Positions 27,137 to 40,600 of a stretch of 64,000 nucleotides of DNA are shown here, piece by piece. The notes beneath the pieces were generated by a model. That model was not told where the DNA came from. It saw only the letters and a list, made by a program, of their open reading frames with translations, and searched no databases. The position numbers and the translations under genes are program-made. How positions within the stretch are numbered: the first letter of the stretch is position 1; each line of letters opens with the position of its first letter. This DNA is from Gymnorhina tibicen. Lineage: Eukaryota > Chordata > Aves > Passeriformes > Artamidae. The stretch spans positions 716,706 through 780,705 of the forward strand of contig VXAZ01000446.1 of NCBI GenBank assembly GCA_013399875.1. Direction: 5' to 3'.

Positions 27137-28990
27137 AAATCAATTTTAATTGTTGTGGATCTATTTCTGCTAATAAAAGAGAGTGAACTGATTCTGGTCG
27201 GATAGATTTCTGGATACGGAAAATGAGTGAGCAAAACATGTGAGAGTACTTACTGTATTACCAGAAATATTTATAAATGGCTCTCCCCTCCCTCAGCTGG
27301 CAGAATATCAAAGCACTGAGGAAGCAGCACGGATGGCTTCTGAAGGGATGGAGAAAGCAAAGGTCCACTCCTCCATCACCAGCCTGGGAAAGCAATGCCA
27401 CAGAGCTTCAGCAGGAGCCCAGGCTCGAACTGCTCTAACAGCAACATCTCCCCTCTTGTTAAAGGGTGAGCACTACTGTGAGGGCAAACTGTATCAGAAA
27501 GGATCACAAATGAGCCCCTACAGGGAATATATAATGTGTCTACTGGGTTGGAACAATATATGAACTGGAGACCCAAGGTTTTTTGTAACTAAGATGTGAT
27601 TCCCAGGAATGTCAGTCATTCCAGCTGAGGACAATCATGTTCTCTGAAGGCTTGATGCCTCCAAATACTAAGCTCAACCCAGACTCTTCAGGCCTGACAG
27701 TACTGAAACGTTCCCTAAAACACAGCACTATCACAATGCATTCATTAGCTGCATTTATATCAGCAAAATAAAAACATGGAGACAAGCACATTTACGAGGG
27801 ACACATACAAATCACCCCTACCCTTGCATGAGAATTTGGCTGAGCCATGAAGGACTCTGTCCCCCAGAGCTCCTGCAAAGGGGGTTTCTGGAGAGGTACA
27901 CACTACACACGCAGTGGTACCAGGATGCAGATTCCCTGCAGGGACATGTGTCTTTGTGTAACTCCCACCTACACACAGACCAACTTTCTAGAACTGGATT
28001 AACCAAATACACACTCCAAACTTTGTCTAACATCACAATTTGTTTCCATGTATCCCACTTGTGTGGACTGCAGGTTTTCCTGGGAGAGATGAGCACTCTG
28101 TTGGCTGCTGTGCTCCCGGCTGTCGCCATGTGCAGCCGGTGCCGCGGGAGTGTCCCCAGCCTGCTCTCCATTCCCAGCGGTGGAGGACTACAGTAAGGTG
28201 CACCAATTCCCAAGTTAGCCCGTGCTTGTGAAAATGCCTGGGGGGTCCTGATTCAGTGCAATACTTAAGCAATCACTGATCTTTAATGTTAAAGTCAACA
28301 GGACTTCGGTACATCCATAGGTAATTACATGAATTCATCACTGGGCTGAGCAAGCATGTTCCAGCTCACAAAAGCAATGAAAGGACAACGTGCAGGAAGA
28401 ACGAAAAGCCTTCAGGAAAGGATTAGCAGTGTCACAAGTTAAACATCTCCTCCCTGATGACATACAGGATCGGGTCAACTGTGCAGGCAAGCGAGAACGC
28501 TGTAGCATGAAGTCACAAATGGTACAGCCGGCTCAAACTACTGCCTGTAGTAGCTCTGCAGGTAACAAATACAGAACACTAATGTACAATAAGGAATACT
28601 ATAATAGCTGCACTCTGTAGAAGAGGTACGGATTTTTCAGTGTTTAACTGCACATCATTGCTATTCCAGGTCTCCTACTCAGCTGTTTTAACTTACCTAG
28701 CAGATTCAAGTGTAAGAAATAACAATAAACCTCTCTGTAATCAACCCCTGAAACCCTGCAACTCTTGGTTTACAGTTCTAGAAACCATAACCTAGGAGGG
28801 CTATAACCTAATAGCGATATGCTGTCATTAACTGCCTACTGAATTACAACAAATAATGTGGAAGGACCTGAGCAGCAACTCCACCCTACTATTTTTAAAA
28901 TAGATTGTTACCTATTTGGTGACAATATGAACACATCTCAGTTATACAGTACTAAGCAAACTAACACTAGTTATGACCAATCTTGGGCTT

Positions 28991-29005
28991 AAAAAAAAAA
29001 AAAAA
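28991..29005. repeat. A15 homopolymer
   Basis: Fifteen consecutive A on the plus strand, with no recognisable element attached. Confidence 0.85.
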
Positions 29006-32000
29006 GCATTATTTTAAAAAATCACCTTAATCCACACTAAATATACAAGTTCTTCAAGATGATTATGTCTTCTCATAAGTACAGGAAATATCAAGAATTT
29101 ACAGTAGGTCGTTTGAGTCCCCTCGTTTACAGCAGGCAGAAAGTAGTTCAGCACCGGCTGAACTAACTGCCGAGCAAGGAAAAGATAACAATATAAAGCA
29201 AATTTATTGGCTGTCTAGCAGACTTTACATTCAATTTTCCCTTGTCACATTCTCATCAAGTGTATGGACCTGTACAATTCTAGTTGTGAAGGCTATGGTC
29301 ACAGCCGTGTTAGATTCAACTACCCCTGTGCCAAATTTGAACTGAGGGGTTCAGGAAGACGGTGTGTGTGCTCCCAGGTGGAACATATAATTTTATATAT
29401 CACGTGTCATGCTTCATTTATCTGCTTGCATGTGCACAGTGAGTCCACTGACTTCCTTTAAAGTTCTGGAACATTCATAACCACCTTTATTCATGCATAT
29501 GTGCTAAAGACTTTGCAGAAAGTGACTTGCTTATATAACAATGCCTTGTTACTACTCTGCTGCCAGGTTTCTGGCCTGGGGCTTCGGGATCAGCAGCTTC
29601 CTTAAAGATAGCATCAACAGGAGATTCTCACTTTAGGATAAGAATAAAGTATCCACCATGAGGCAGAGCCGGAGATGTTTAAAGCTTGGAGATTTATTTC
29701 AGGCAGCTGCACCCCGCACACATGGAGGTGGAATATTCCAGTCTCCAACTTTCAGTTCTGGTAGGAGACATAAGGAAAACAGAGTTTTCACAGTGACTAC
29801 CAAACACAAAGAAATAATCATATGGGTCAAACAAACAAATGTTTCATTTGCTATGAAAATCATTTCAGTTGACTCGAGACATTTGTTCGGGCAAGAAGAA
29901 AATAAAACCTTTCGGAAGTTGTGTCACCTCCCCTTTTCAAGTGCTGGCCGTTTTGAGCTGAAATACATAATTTTGAAACAAACATGGAAATGTTTTCTAC
30001 TTTCAAACATCAAAAACCATTTTAGTGTTGCTAAAGCTTTTTCTCCCCCAGCATTTTCATCTAACTTGACTCAAATTTAATTCTGGTCCTGCTTACAAGC
30101 TGCCTTTTTCAACAAATTTATTATTTGTCATTTCCACCTAGTGGTTTCCAGAACAAGCTCATTCCCAGCAAGCTCTAAGGATGCAAACCAGCGTCAGGTC
30201 AGTCTTTTGCATCAGCAGCTAAGGAAGCATTGAACTCATTTAAATTAAAGAATTTCTGAAATGGGCATTGTTTAAATAAATATTTTTTTTAAATTAAAGA
30301 AATAAAAAGGCAAATTTGCAACCTCTGTATGTCCTTAACTATACCATGACAATTACATAATATTTTGGAGAGTGATACAGCTAAGCCTCCTATCCTGTTC
30401 TTCAGCACAGATGGCTAATTCAGAAGCCTTCACTGGCTGCCCAGGCACAACAGGGACAAAGGAGCTCTGCAGCCACTACACCTCCATGGTCCTGGAGCTG
30501 CACCCTCTGCTGCGCCTGGAAACAATGCATCTGAAAATTACCCTGGGGTGGGAAGGGGGCAGCCGATGGAATGACAAGGCTGGGAACAAACAGAAAGGCT
30601 GTGTGTGTCTGTGTGAGCAGTGCTGTCCCCAAGCGCAGGGCACAGGCTCTTCAAGGACCCAGCTTTCCTCTCCTTCTGCACTTCCTGCCTACCTGGTACA
30701 ACCCTGGGTTCGGCTCTAGCTCTGCTCCCAGACACAGGCTGAGACCAGGAAAGTCGGCATGAGACTGCTGCTATAGATACTCCAGCGCCTTGCTGAATTT
30801 ATAAATCCTTTCACTTCTCTGGGCTTTAAACTTCCACTCAAGATCAGTTAAGACACTTTCATAAATCTTACTTGGCATCTAGTTGCATCCTTAGGTGCTT
30901 AAACACATATTTAAACAGGAATCTAAGTCTCTTTGCAACTCAGTTAATCTACAAAATAGAGGTTGTAATTCTTTATCTTATGGGGGTTCATAGACAATAA
31001 ATTGATTAACGTTGGAGATTAATGTTCATGTGCTGAAGTCAATGGAAGCAGAAACAAATCCTAATTCAGAGTGACACAGAACGCTTACAGGACTCCCAGC
31101 ATTTGTAAAGCCAGTGCCTTCTCTGTCACGGACAAGATACATCTGCTTGCAAAGAAACTTGAACAATCTTCACTCCATATATTTTGGCTCAAGCTAGAAG
31201 TAGCAGTCTGCCTCTTTTATGAGCCCTTCAGAAAAAATATCTCTGTACAGCCTTTAAATTATCTACTGTTGGGTTCAATGAATTTGATGAAGAAAAGCTT
31301 GGAACATAAATCCAAGTGACAACTGAAGTTTAACACAGGCTGCAAGGAAGAGAAAGGCAGGCAGGACTTTGCATATGTTTGAACAAAAGAGAAATTGTTC
31401 AAGCGAGTGGGAAGAAATTTCTAAGGCTGATGCCTTATAATATGACCCCATGCCAGTTGAGATGTCTTTCCCAAAGACCACATCACATGCTGTTGATTCC
31501 ATGACTCATTATTTCCAATGTTAAAAGTATAGCTGGATACCATACTAAGAAGGGAAATTATTTTGTGTCACTACAGTAGTTTTTTCTTATATTACAAACA
31601 TTGATTAAGGCACACAGAATCTGGATGTTGATTTAAGGCAAAATAGGTAATTAATAGTAATCTGGAAAGAAGAAGAAACAACATCTGCTAAAGTAGCACC
31701 TCCTTGAAGAGACTGGGAGAAAAATCTTACCTAATATCTAATATCCAATCCATTTTATCCTCTATAAACAACACGATGAGAACCAGCTTTAAAGAGGGGT
31801 TGCATGAACAGAAAATATCAAGGCTGACATTGTGAAAGTCACGAAGATGAAGCAGACCTTGATTCAGGTGGAAGGAAGAACCTGTACCTCCCTTTGGTGT
31901 CTGCCATACACTTTGAGCACTTACTCAGGCTGACGGAGACCACGGCGCTGCTGCAGCCTCTGCCTTCTAAGCTGGCAAGGGTGTTGATCACGCATCTGTT

Positions 32001-33697
32001 TTCATCACAAATTCCATCTGGATTTTAGAATTCTCAATTTAGGTCTCATCAAGACTCACACACATCTGCAGAGAGCTTTGATTTCTAGACACCAAAGGCT
32101 TCCAGTGGGAAAAAGCTGCTCTGAATAGTTTCCCACCCACTCTCACAGCAAGACTGGTAACAGTGCATTTGTGCCAGTGTTTTTGGACAGAAGAGGTACA
32201 CACACACATATACAAAAATGCAGACACGTGCTGCTGCTGGTGAAGCTCTTCTCTTTTCTTAGCTTGGGTTTGGATGTCCTTGATTGAAAAACATCACAGC
32301 AGCCTGAACTCATCAGTCTGCCCTGAGCCCAGCAGCACAGGTTTTAATGAGGAAATATCTGCTGATAGCTTTTGTTTCTACTGTACCTTTAATTGTTGGC
32401 GGGAGAATTCAGGAAAGGACATGGATGTCAGCTGGATACCAAACACCACTGGCCACTGGTCAATCATCAAGCAAACAGCAGGGCTGAATGGAATGGATTT
32501 GACCCAGAGGTTACCAATTTTTCAAAATACTACATGTGACCATTTCTTAAACAGATTAGATGACACATTCTCAGCCAAACATACACCAGAAAATGGGACT
32601 GTTATCCTCCTATTTGTTCTCTTTTTGGAAAAAAACGGAGGGCAAACTTTCAAAACTTACAACCTTCTTAAAAAGGCAGTGAGCTTTCTGCATTCCTGAC
32701 CTTTCACTTGCAAGAGAGAATGCTGATTTCTTGCTGAGCTACGGCTCTGATCATCCCTGCCAAAGCTAAGATGTACACGAGCTGGCTTACCCGTTTCCAC
32801 TGGCTGCTGGAGCACGCCAAAGAGACTGTGTGCCCTCCTGCCTCCAGCACCCAGCCAAGCAACGTGATACTTTTCAGAACCTTATATAGCACTTTAAGAG
32901 CTGTATAGAGGAGCTCGAAACAGGATGACACAGAGGGCAGCGGTGCAGGGAAGTTGAGAAATGTCTTCTACTTTTGCTCTCAAGCAGATCAAATGGTCAG
33001 TTCCAAAGTGGGGCATGATCAACTCCCTAACTTTTTGGACGCAAAAGTTAGCTGAAAGACTAGAATAACACAGAGTAGGAGTGGAAGTGGATGTGCTCAC
33101 CCACAGACAAAAAAAGAAGGTTTATTCCAGCATTGCAGTATGACAATCACGCAATGCAAATGCCCCAGTGAAGTGAAAGTGTGCAGTCAGTCCTGGAGCC
33201 GGAGGTTTCAGCATTCCCAAGGCAGGGCAGCAAACTGCAGCACTCTGGGAGCGGCCTTTGGCCGTGTCATTCCTCCCAGTAAGTCCAACAGGAATCACTA
33301 GTGCTGAACAACTACTTCTAAATACCCAAGCAACTGCTAGAACATCAAAGCTTGTGCCTACAGATCCTATACAGGGTCGTATGCCAGGGTCCCTTCCTGC
33401 CCAATGCTGCTTTACCCAATGTAAGGAAAAGGTGAGACAAAAGAAAGCTCTGTCAGGAGGTCTGTACCTGCACTGCCTACTCATCTATACTGTCATTTAC
33501 TGTGGTGCCTAAGATGTGCCACAGTCCTATGATACTACTTCTGAATGAAGAAAAAGGGATCAGTGTTTCATTTCACAACCATTGCAGCACAGATCTGGGG
33601 TGCTCCATACCAATATCAGCACAGACAGGCTGCATCTTCAGGCCCGAGGAGAAGAAAATTTGGCCCAAGATGTTAAAGGGTTATTTTAAGGAATGCT

Positions 33698-33729
33698 TTT
33701 CTCTTTCTCCCTTCTCTCTCTCTCTCTCC
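33698..33729. repeat. CT-rich simple repeat
   Basis: A pyrimidine tract containing a run of seven or more TC dinucleotides. Low complexity. Confidence 0.8.
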
Positions 33730-36700
33730 ATTTGTTTGTTTTGGAATTGATACCAGGAAAAAAAAATGTAACTAGGAAACAGAATACATAACCGCCTGAG
33801 GTGATGTACAAGAAGTTTCTTCGCATTCTCTGACTTTTTCCTGGTTAAAACCAGTTTGCCTGGGGATGGGCCAGCCCGGTTTCGGCTTCTCCTGCTTTCC
33901 CAGCATTCCACAGAATAGCATGACCTTCATTAACTCAACACAGCAACTGGATCCAGCTAACAAAATCCAACACATGTAGGCACTTGTCCCCCTCGTCCTC
34001 AAGGGTAGAGAAACACGGATACCGTTGTTCCAAAACTGGCCTTGTCATTTCCAGTCCTTATCCTCGCACAACAGATGCTATCAGGACTGCTCCTTGCTGG
34101 TCAAAGGCTGCAGTAGCTTCTCTGCACCCTTTCTGCTCGTTGGATTAACACCCAGTTGCTCTCTTAACTGTGGATCTAGTGAGGGAACTCTGTAAAAAAA
34201 TAGTTTACAAGAAATGATAAATAACTAGTAGCCAGGGCTCTATATTTGTGTTGGCTGGGTGTCAGGGCATTTGTTACTGAGAATATGGACTTATCCATAT
34301 TTCAAAAAAAAAAAACCCCAAACCAACAAACCAAACAATAACAGAAAACTTCAGAATTGTAGCAGTCTGGACATGGTTTAGGGGCTAGTCAGCCTGCAAT
34401 ATTAAGTATCTGGAGATACAACAGAGATAGTGGGGAACGCACTGAAGATAACAGAGTGGCCTCATATTTCAGTATTTATTCAAACTTTTAATGTTTTCAG
34501 CTGAAATTCCACTTTAAAAAAAAATCCAATAGCTACGGGCAGCAGAAAGCAGGACACTATTATGAGCTAAAATAAAGCAAGCTCTTTACCATTCACACTC
34601 AGGACCAACACTCACAAGCCCAGACTTGGCAGTGGCAGGTCTTACACATCGCCTACATCCTGCTACCTTCAGTTTTTCTGTCTTGAGAGGCGAGTGATCA
34701 AGAGAAGCTTCAGACCTAGTAACTTCAAAACTGGACTCTGCACCTCATCTAGGGCAGAGAACTGCAGGAGGGGGACTACATCCCTTTATTCATTATGCTG
34801 TTTGTCAGGCTGTGCTATCGCTTGTGACAACCTCACAAATGCTAAATTGGATCTTAACCCACAAAGGCTCCTTGAGTGAAGCCAGACCTTTGTGAAGCAG
34901 CAGTGCTGTCCAACTACAGGTCCTGAGGCAGCCACTGAAGCCTCACAGCCTAAAGCTACTGTGACTCAGTTCAGCTGCAGATGAGTATCTGTTCTAACCA
35001 AGGGCAGCTGGGTGTGATGCTGGCCCAGTCACTTCCACAAGGAGATGAAAGGTGGCACACCTCCTACTCAGGGAGGTATTCTTCCACCTTAAGAGCAAGG
35101 AAGACCCGTGACATAATTCTGAGCATGATATAAGTCTAAGTACTTTCCGGACTGAGACCCTTTTCCCCATTCTGTAAGTGTCACACAAAACTCCATGAAG
35201 TCCACAGACTAAGTAATCACAATGGAGATGGGCAATGGGAGACAGAGGAAGAATAAGCCTGAGTGAAGTGTTGCATAAGCAGTGTTAATGTTTCAGTGGG
35301 GTTGGTTAGTTTAGTTTGTCCTATCAGCAAAATAAGTAGAGGAAAGTGAAAGTGTTTCATATTTATGAAGTTCCATAAATAGTTCTCAGGACTTTGCTCC
35401 TTGGTAAGGATTCCAGGTACCCCAGTAATACCAGAAGGAATAAAAAGTACTATCAAGCTTGTACAGCAGTCACTATATCTCTGTTATTTGAGCAAATGGA
35501 GAGAAGTCTGTCATTTTTACCCCCATTTAATCTCAGACATAATCATCTGGTGGTGTATATATTTAACCAAATTCCTCACTCTAGAGCACAAGAGTTCCAC
35601 TAGCAGACAGCACCCTGGATGCTGCTACAAAGATCCTTACTGTTATGAGCACATATATCAAAACAACCACTGCATTTAAAGGAACCAAATGAGAGGTGTC
35701 CTCGCCACACTCAAATTCCAGAACGGTTTTGGGCACACATTCCCATCTGTCTTGGTCCTTCCCCACGGGGAGTTTAACCATCACTTCACCATTTACTGCT
35801 GCAAGGGCAAATTTATGCCACCTAGGTTTACAGATCTAACAGCTAGTTATCCAAGTCCCTGCTAGCACTGTCTAGGTTCCCTGTGAAGTCAATCCAAAGA
35901 AATAAGCACCTCCAGAGGGCAAATAACTTCATCCCACCTGTTCTGTGAGATGATGTTTTCTGGAGAGGCCTACAGTACAAGATAAAATGACTAGTTTGGA
36001 CTAGATACCTCACCTCCGCAAGGCTGAAATTCCTCGAAATGAACTCCATGTGGATGGCACTACTCAGTGCAGAACTTCACAGATCTTCCACAGAAGCTGG
36101 AAAATCTTTTATCAGCCATTTCAGCTGAAACCATTTACTACTAAGAAAATGGTCCTTAATCATCTTCAGAGCAAGTCATTCTTGGCAGATAGCAAATAAA
36201 GCTGGACTATATTGCTATGCCTCCCCAGCTTTGGGGGGATGCTCAGACGGCCCATCACCCCCTCTGTTCTACTTTCTTGCTTATTTTGGTCCTTCAAAAA
36301 TCCTAAAATTACATGGTTTACCCATGCCTTCATTTCCATGTTTTACACATGATGTTCAAGTCATGCTCTTACAATATTATAGGCCTTGTCTGGCTTTGAG
36401 AAAGTTTTAGTCAAGAGTGTTTTATGTTACTGGAATTGCTTATACAAAATTCCCTTTTACAGATGAATTTATGAGAAAAGAAAATCCTGTACTTATCTTA
36501 ATTACTTTATTGATTCTTGGAAAAAGAAGTACAAAATCAAGCTGGGAAGAAGGAACGATAACATGCACTTGTCTTCCACATACAGTCAAAATCCTTCCAT
36601 TGATGCTGTTTTATAATGCTCAAGAGCCATTCTTCTGCTCTAAAGTGGTAAAAACTGACCCTTTTCTTTCCCCCATTCCCATGACAGAAACAACTACAGA

Positions 36701-37008
36701 GAAACAGCAGGAGGAGAAAGACATGGAGAGACAGACTAACCTATGAAAGCTTTCATATACTACAACTTTACAACAAGGTTACAGGCATTCACGCAGACAG
36801 TTGTACGGCAAGGCAGAACCTACTGTTAAGTCCCTGTGAAACAGCAAAATGAAAACCACCACTAATGAAGGTGGTAGGATGGTTTAAGGAATCCAGAGAA
36901 CGGCAGGATTCAGACACATTAGGATGAGGAGAGATTGTTAGGATCTCCTGGTCTGACCTCTCTATCCCCACAGAGCTTCTCTTGTCCATGGCTGCACAGA
37001 AGCTACAG

Positions 37009-37033
37009 CTTGTTGGCTGTTGGCTTGTTGGCT
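37009..37033. repeat. Short CTTGTTGGCT direct repeat
   Basis: CTTGTTGGCT occurs at 37009-37018 and 37024-37033 with gttgg between, giving a small tandem of GTTGGCT words. Confidence 0.75.
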
Positions 37034-37607
37034 TTCCCCAAAGCACTGACGCTCTCTCCACGGACGACAGGGCAGGGAGCTCAAAGGTTTCTGATCAGCT
37101 TGTTTCACCGCCTTGTAAACAACAGGCACATTACATACCCAGCTCTTCTGGGGACAGGCCTGAGCTCTGATGGTGTGACCACGATAATTAACTCAGGACT
37201 CATTACAGGCATGTTGTGATCTGCCCTGAAAATGCCAGGACACATGGCTGCACTTGGTCATCCATCATGCAAAGCCTTCCTTCCCATCAAGCTTCCAGCC
37301 AGGACACTGAGCAAGGCCAGGTTTAATCCCAGGTTATGAGTGTGCATGAGAGCATACTGCTGGAAAAGAGCGGATTAACAGAAGCTGGAGTTCCTCCTCA
37401 CTCCACAAGTATTGCTAAGGGCTGAAGTCCTGCAGGCTGACTCACACAGTTCCCCACCCGCCCTGAAAGAAGCAATCTTCTCAAAGACCTATGAACTGAA
37501 ACAGAAAAGAAACCCTACAGGTTTGCTGAAAGGGGAAAAAAAAAAAAGAAAAAGACAGACAAAAGAAAAGATCCTAAAGAAACACATGCTTGGATATTTT
37601 CTAGGAC

Positions 37608-37623
37608 TTTTTTTTTTTTTTTT
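37608..37623. repeat. T16 homopolymer
   Basis: Sixteen consecutive T on the plus strand, preceded 60-70 bp upstream by an A-rich run near 37539. It could be a polyadenylate remnant of a retroposed sequence, but no element body is recognised. Confidence 0.85.
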
Positions 37624-40600
37624 AAGTAATGGAGAAAAATCACTTTCTTAAATTTAAAAGATTCTTACTAAGTAATTTTTATAAAAGCTACTTACTGCTC
37701 AAGAGAGATGTATTGGCTATGTTCTAAACCAGAGCAGCAACATAAAAACTGGAAAATTAAAAAACTGTCTTGCAGAAAACACTGTGTTTTAGCTTTTGAA
37801 CTCTGGCTTTTCACAGCTCCAGGATTTCATTCGATTTTTGAAGCCCAGCCTGGTCACACAACTCAACCAGAAGAACAGAAATGCACAGCCTGTGGTAGCA
37901 AGGACATGAGAACAAGCAGGCAAGGGATGAGAGTCCTATCCTTTCCCTGTTGCCAGGAATGGAACACCACCGTGGCAACACCATGCAAGCCTGGGTCCTG
38001 ATCTGAGGGATGGAAAAAAAATCACTTCTTCCTACAGCAAAACTGTGAAGGACCAACAGGTTTTCTGTGCTATTTAAGGAATAAAAAAATATATAAAAAA
38101 GAAAAGACTACTTGGCATTTATTAAGAATGGCTGCTCTCAGGTCAGAGGTTACTCTAAAAGGCATTATCACCAGTTGGTTTGAGTTCTTTGGTTGCTGCC
38201 TGAGCAGAGCTGGAAAACAGATTTGTACTCCCTGCAATAAATTATTGACTGCTATGACTCTCAGGAAGGCCAAGGTGTGGTCCTTGCTGGCAGGTGAGAG
38301 GGTGTTTGTTTGCCAGCCTTTCCCCCAACTGGAGGAAAGGTGCTCATAAAGTAAAACTGCAGAAGACAAGCCAAAAGCAAGTGCCAGGATTCCCGTAAGT
38401 GACTTTTTGGTGTTCAGTGGACACACAACTTTTGACCACGTTGAACCACGGAAGCGTCCTCAGAGCACCAAGGCACCCCGCAGAAACCTGGGGGTTGGAG
38501 ACGTCTGTGTGAAAATGCACGGAGCTGGCTGACCTTTGCTACATCTCCTTCTCCAGAGCCACAGGTAAACATGATCAGGAACGCAGGAAGCACAGATCAC
38601 ACGCACACCACACAGAGCAACCACATGGAAAACACGGGAAGACCACTGTGGTTGTACCAGGCCCCTATTAACAGCCTCTAAAGGACATTCCTGTCCTGTA
38701 TTCAGGTGGGATTTAATCAACTGTCTGCCCAACACCCATCCTGGAGGCAGGCAAAGAAACATTCTTACCCCTTTACTTCCCTGGGGAGGAAAATGAAACA
38801 GAAAGGTGAAGTTGCTTGCTTAAGTCTGCCCTGTGAGCCAGAAGTAGATTTCACCACCTCCTGCCTTCCAACACAGTTCTCATTCCTGCAGACCAAAGCA
38901 CCTCTCAGATCTGCTCCAGCTGGGCAGATAACACTCATGTACTTCATACCCCAGAGGAGGAAAAGTCATAGAGAAAAGGGAGTCAAGGATTCAAAGGTTT
39001 GGTGTGATTTATAACCAGCACCCTGGGAACAGAGGCTGACAATATTTGAAAGCAAGCAAAGTAAGAGCATAAAATTAAAACTGGAGCTAACGTGCTGTTC
39101 TAAGTGTGATGACCTGACTGCAAACAGCAACTCCTTTCACATTTCCCCAGTGCCCTCAGAAGCCTTCAGACACAAGGTAATTTGGATTTCATTCATGATT
39201 CCCTGGTACTTTCCCCATATTTTGCCTCCAATGCAGCAAAAAATTATTTGTAAGTTTCATGAAAAAAACCCAGCTTTATCAATGGTATCATTCCATAGGG
39301 CATTGCCAGTACAAAACCCCAAGGGATGCAAAATTAAATGCCTGGTGTCCTTAAATCTTGTAAAGTGTATTTTCTAAGGGTTTTGGTTGCTGAAAGCTTC
39401 AATGACATCAGGCTGTTCAGAGTTATCCTTCGTGGGTGTTTTCATCATTCTGATCTCCTATTCTAAAACACAACTGCTAATTCCTCCTTGTTAGAAATAG
39501 GACATTTTAATAAACCTGACAGCTCTAGCTCATATCATTATAAAGTAATGCCCCTTGCTAACTCCTGGCTGTATGAAGTTGGTCTTGAAACTAAATCGTA
39601 GGTTCTGGAAACAAAAAGAGATCATGGCTAGACTTACAGCAGTTTGCACAAAAATTCCCAGGTGAAACACTCCATAGTCAGAGGCTCTCAAAAAGAGCAC
39701 ACTGAACTTCAGAGCCCTGAAGTTACAGGCTAATTTCAGTACTTGGTGAATCTTAAAATAAAGCCTCAGTGCAAGCCTTTTTAGGATTGTGGCCCTCATT
39801 TGTTTCTAACTGAAGAACTGAAAACTATCATTATATAGCTCTGGAAAAGGCTTATTCCCAAATAGATCCTATTTACAGGTCAAAATTCTACCCTCTCATG
39901 TTTACATGCAACTCCCGTAAAAAAAATTGAATACCATCCCCCGAAGATCATGGGATTGTGCAAGTGCCCACAGGCTCCTGAGCATGTTCAGCCTGGAAGT
40001 TCCTCTGAGCAGCATCTGTTGTTCCCTTGCTCTCGTGCTGGGGCATGGCCGCAGTGCCAGGGCTGCCCTGGGCTGGAAGGGTCAATACCCAAAACCTGAG
40101 TACTGCTGGCCCTCCCTGCCCATACACACCAGCTCATTTAGAGCCAGCCCAAAAGATGCATTTCACATCTCTGACCACACTGTAAGGTGGACTCTGAGGG
40201 GAGCAGAACAACCCCGAAACCTTTTGAAAAACTAGTCTTTGAAGTCTAATTTCAAAGTCAAACTTGGTGCCTATCACAGGCCTGATAAATTAGCGGTTAC
40301 AGAAAAATGAGTTTCTGCAGAAATAAGAAAGGTGCTGCACCTTAGTTAATTTAAGAGTTAAGGCTTTCAAGATCACTGGCATTTTTCCTGTCTCCTTGAA
40401 AACACCATCTCAGCCATACCTTGGTGGGCCAACACAGTTGAACCCAAAATGTCAAATTTTTCAATCAAAATCACCTGTTGGGACAATGTAGTGCAGCATT
40501 TCTTGCTGAAAACAATTTTCAGTTTCTTTTGATTAAAAAAATACATTTTTTGTTTGTTTGTTTTAATGCTCCTTGTGAGAGAGCCAATCTGCCTGGCAGC

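Larger units (their letters stand above)
15176..30000 (-). other. Upstream intron, exon-proximal third
   Basis: No exon recognised on either strand. GC-richer patches occur at about 15.4-17.3 kb, 17.74-18.09 kb, 19.1-19.6 kb, 25.3-26.2 kb and 28.0-28.2 kb, giving many overlapping chance reading frames on both strands. Simple-sequence tracts include a T/G-rich stretch at 18669-18742, a purine tract at 26907-26953 facing a pyrimidine tract at 27104-27136, and a 15-A run at 28991-29005. A 14-bp imperfect tandem repeat sits at 16006-16044. Confidence 0.75.

Noticed and set aside
30880..31075. Possible third copy of the palindromic MITE-like element (ttaggtgcttaa, gaagtcaatggaag)
   Set aside because: A few shared words only, in the wrong spacing. 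Too weak without alignment.
32274..32699. 141-codon plus-strand reading frame
   Set aside because: No motif, signal or family resemblance, and it lies in ordinary intron.
36921..36975. Resemblance to an old amniote repeat (gttaggatctcctggtctga)
   Set aside because: The similarity is from memory and short, and I could not define element boundaries.
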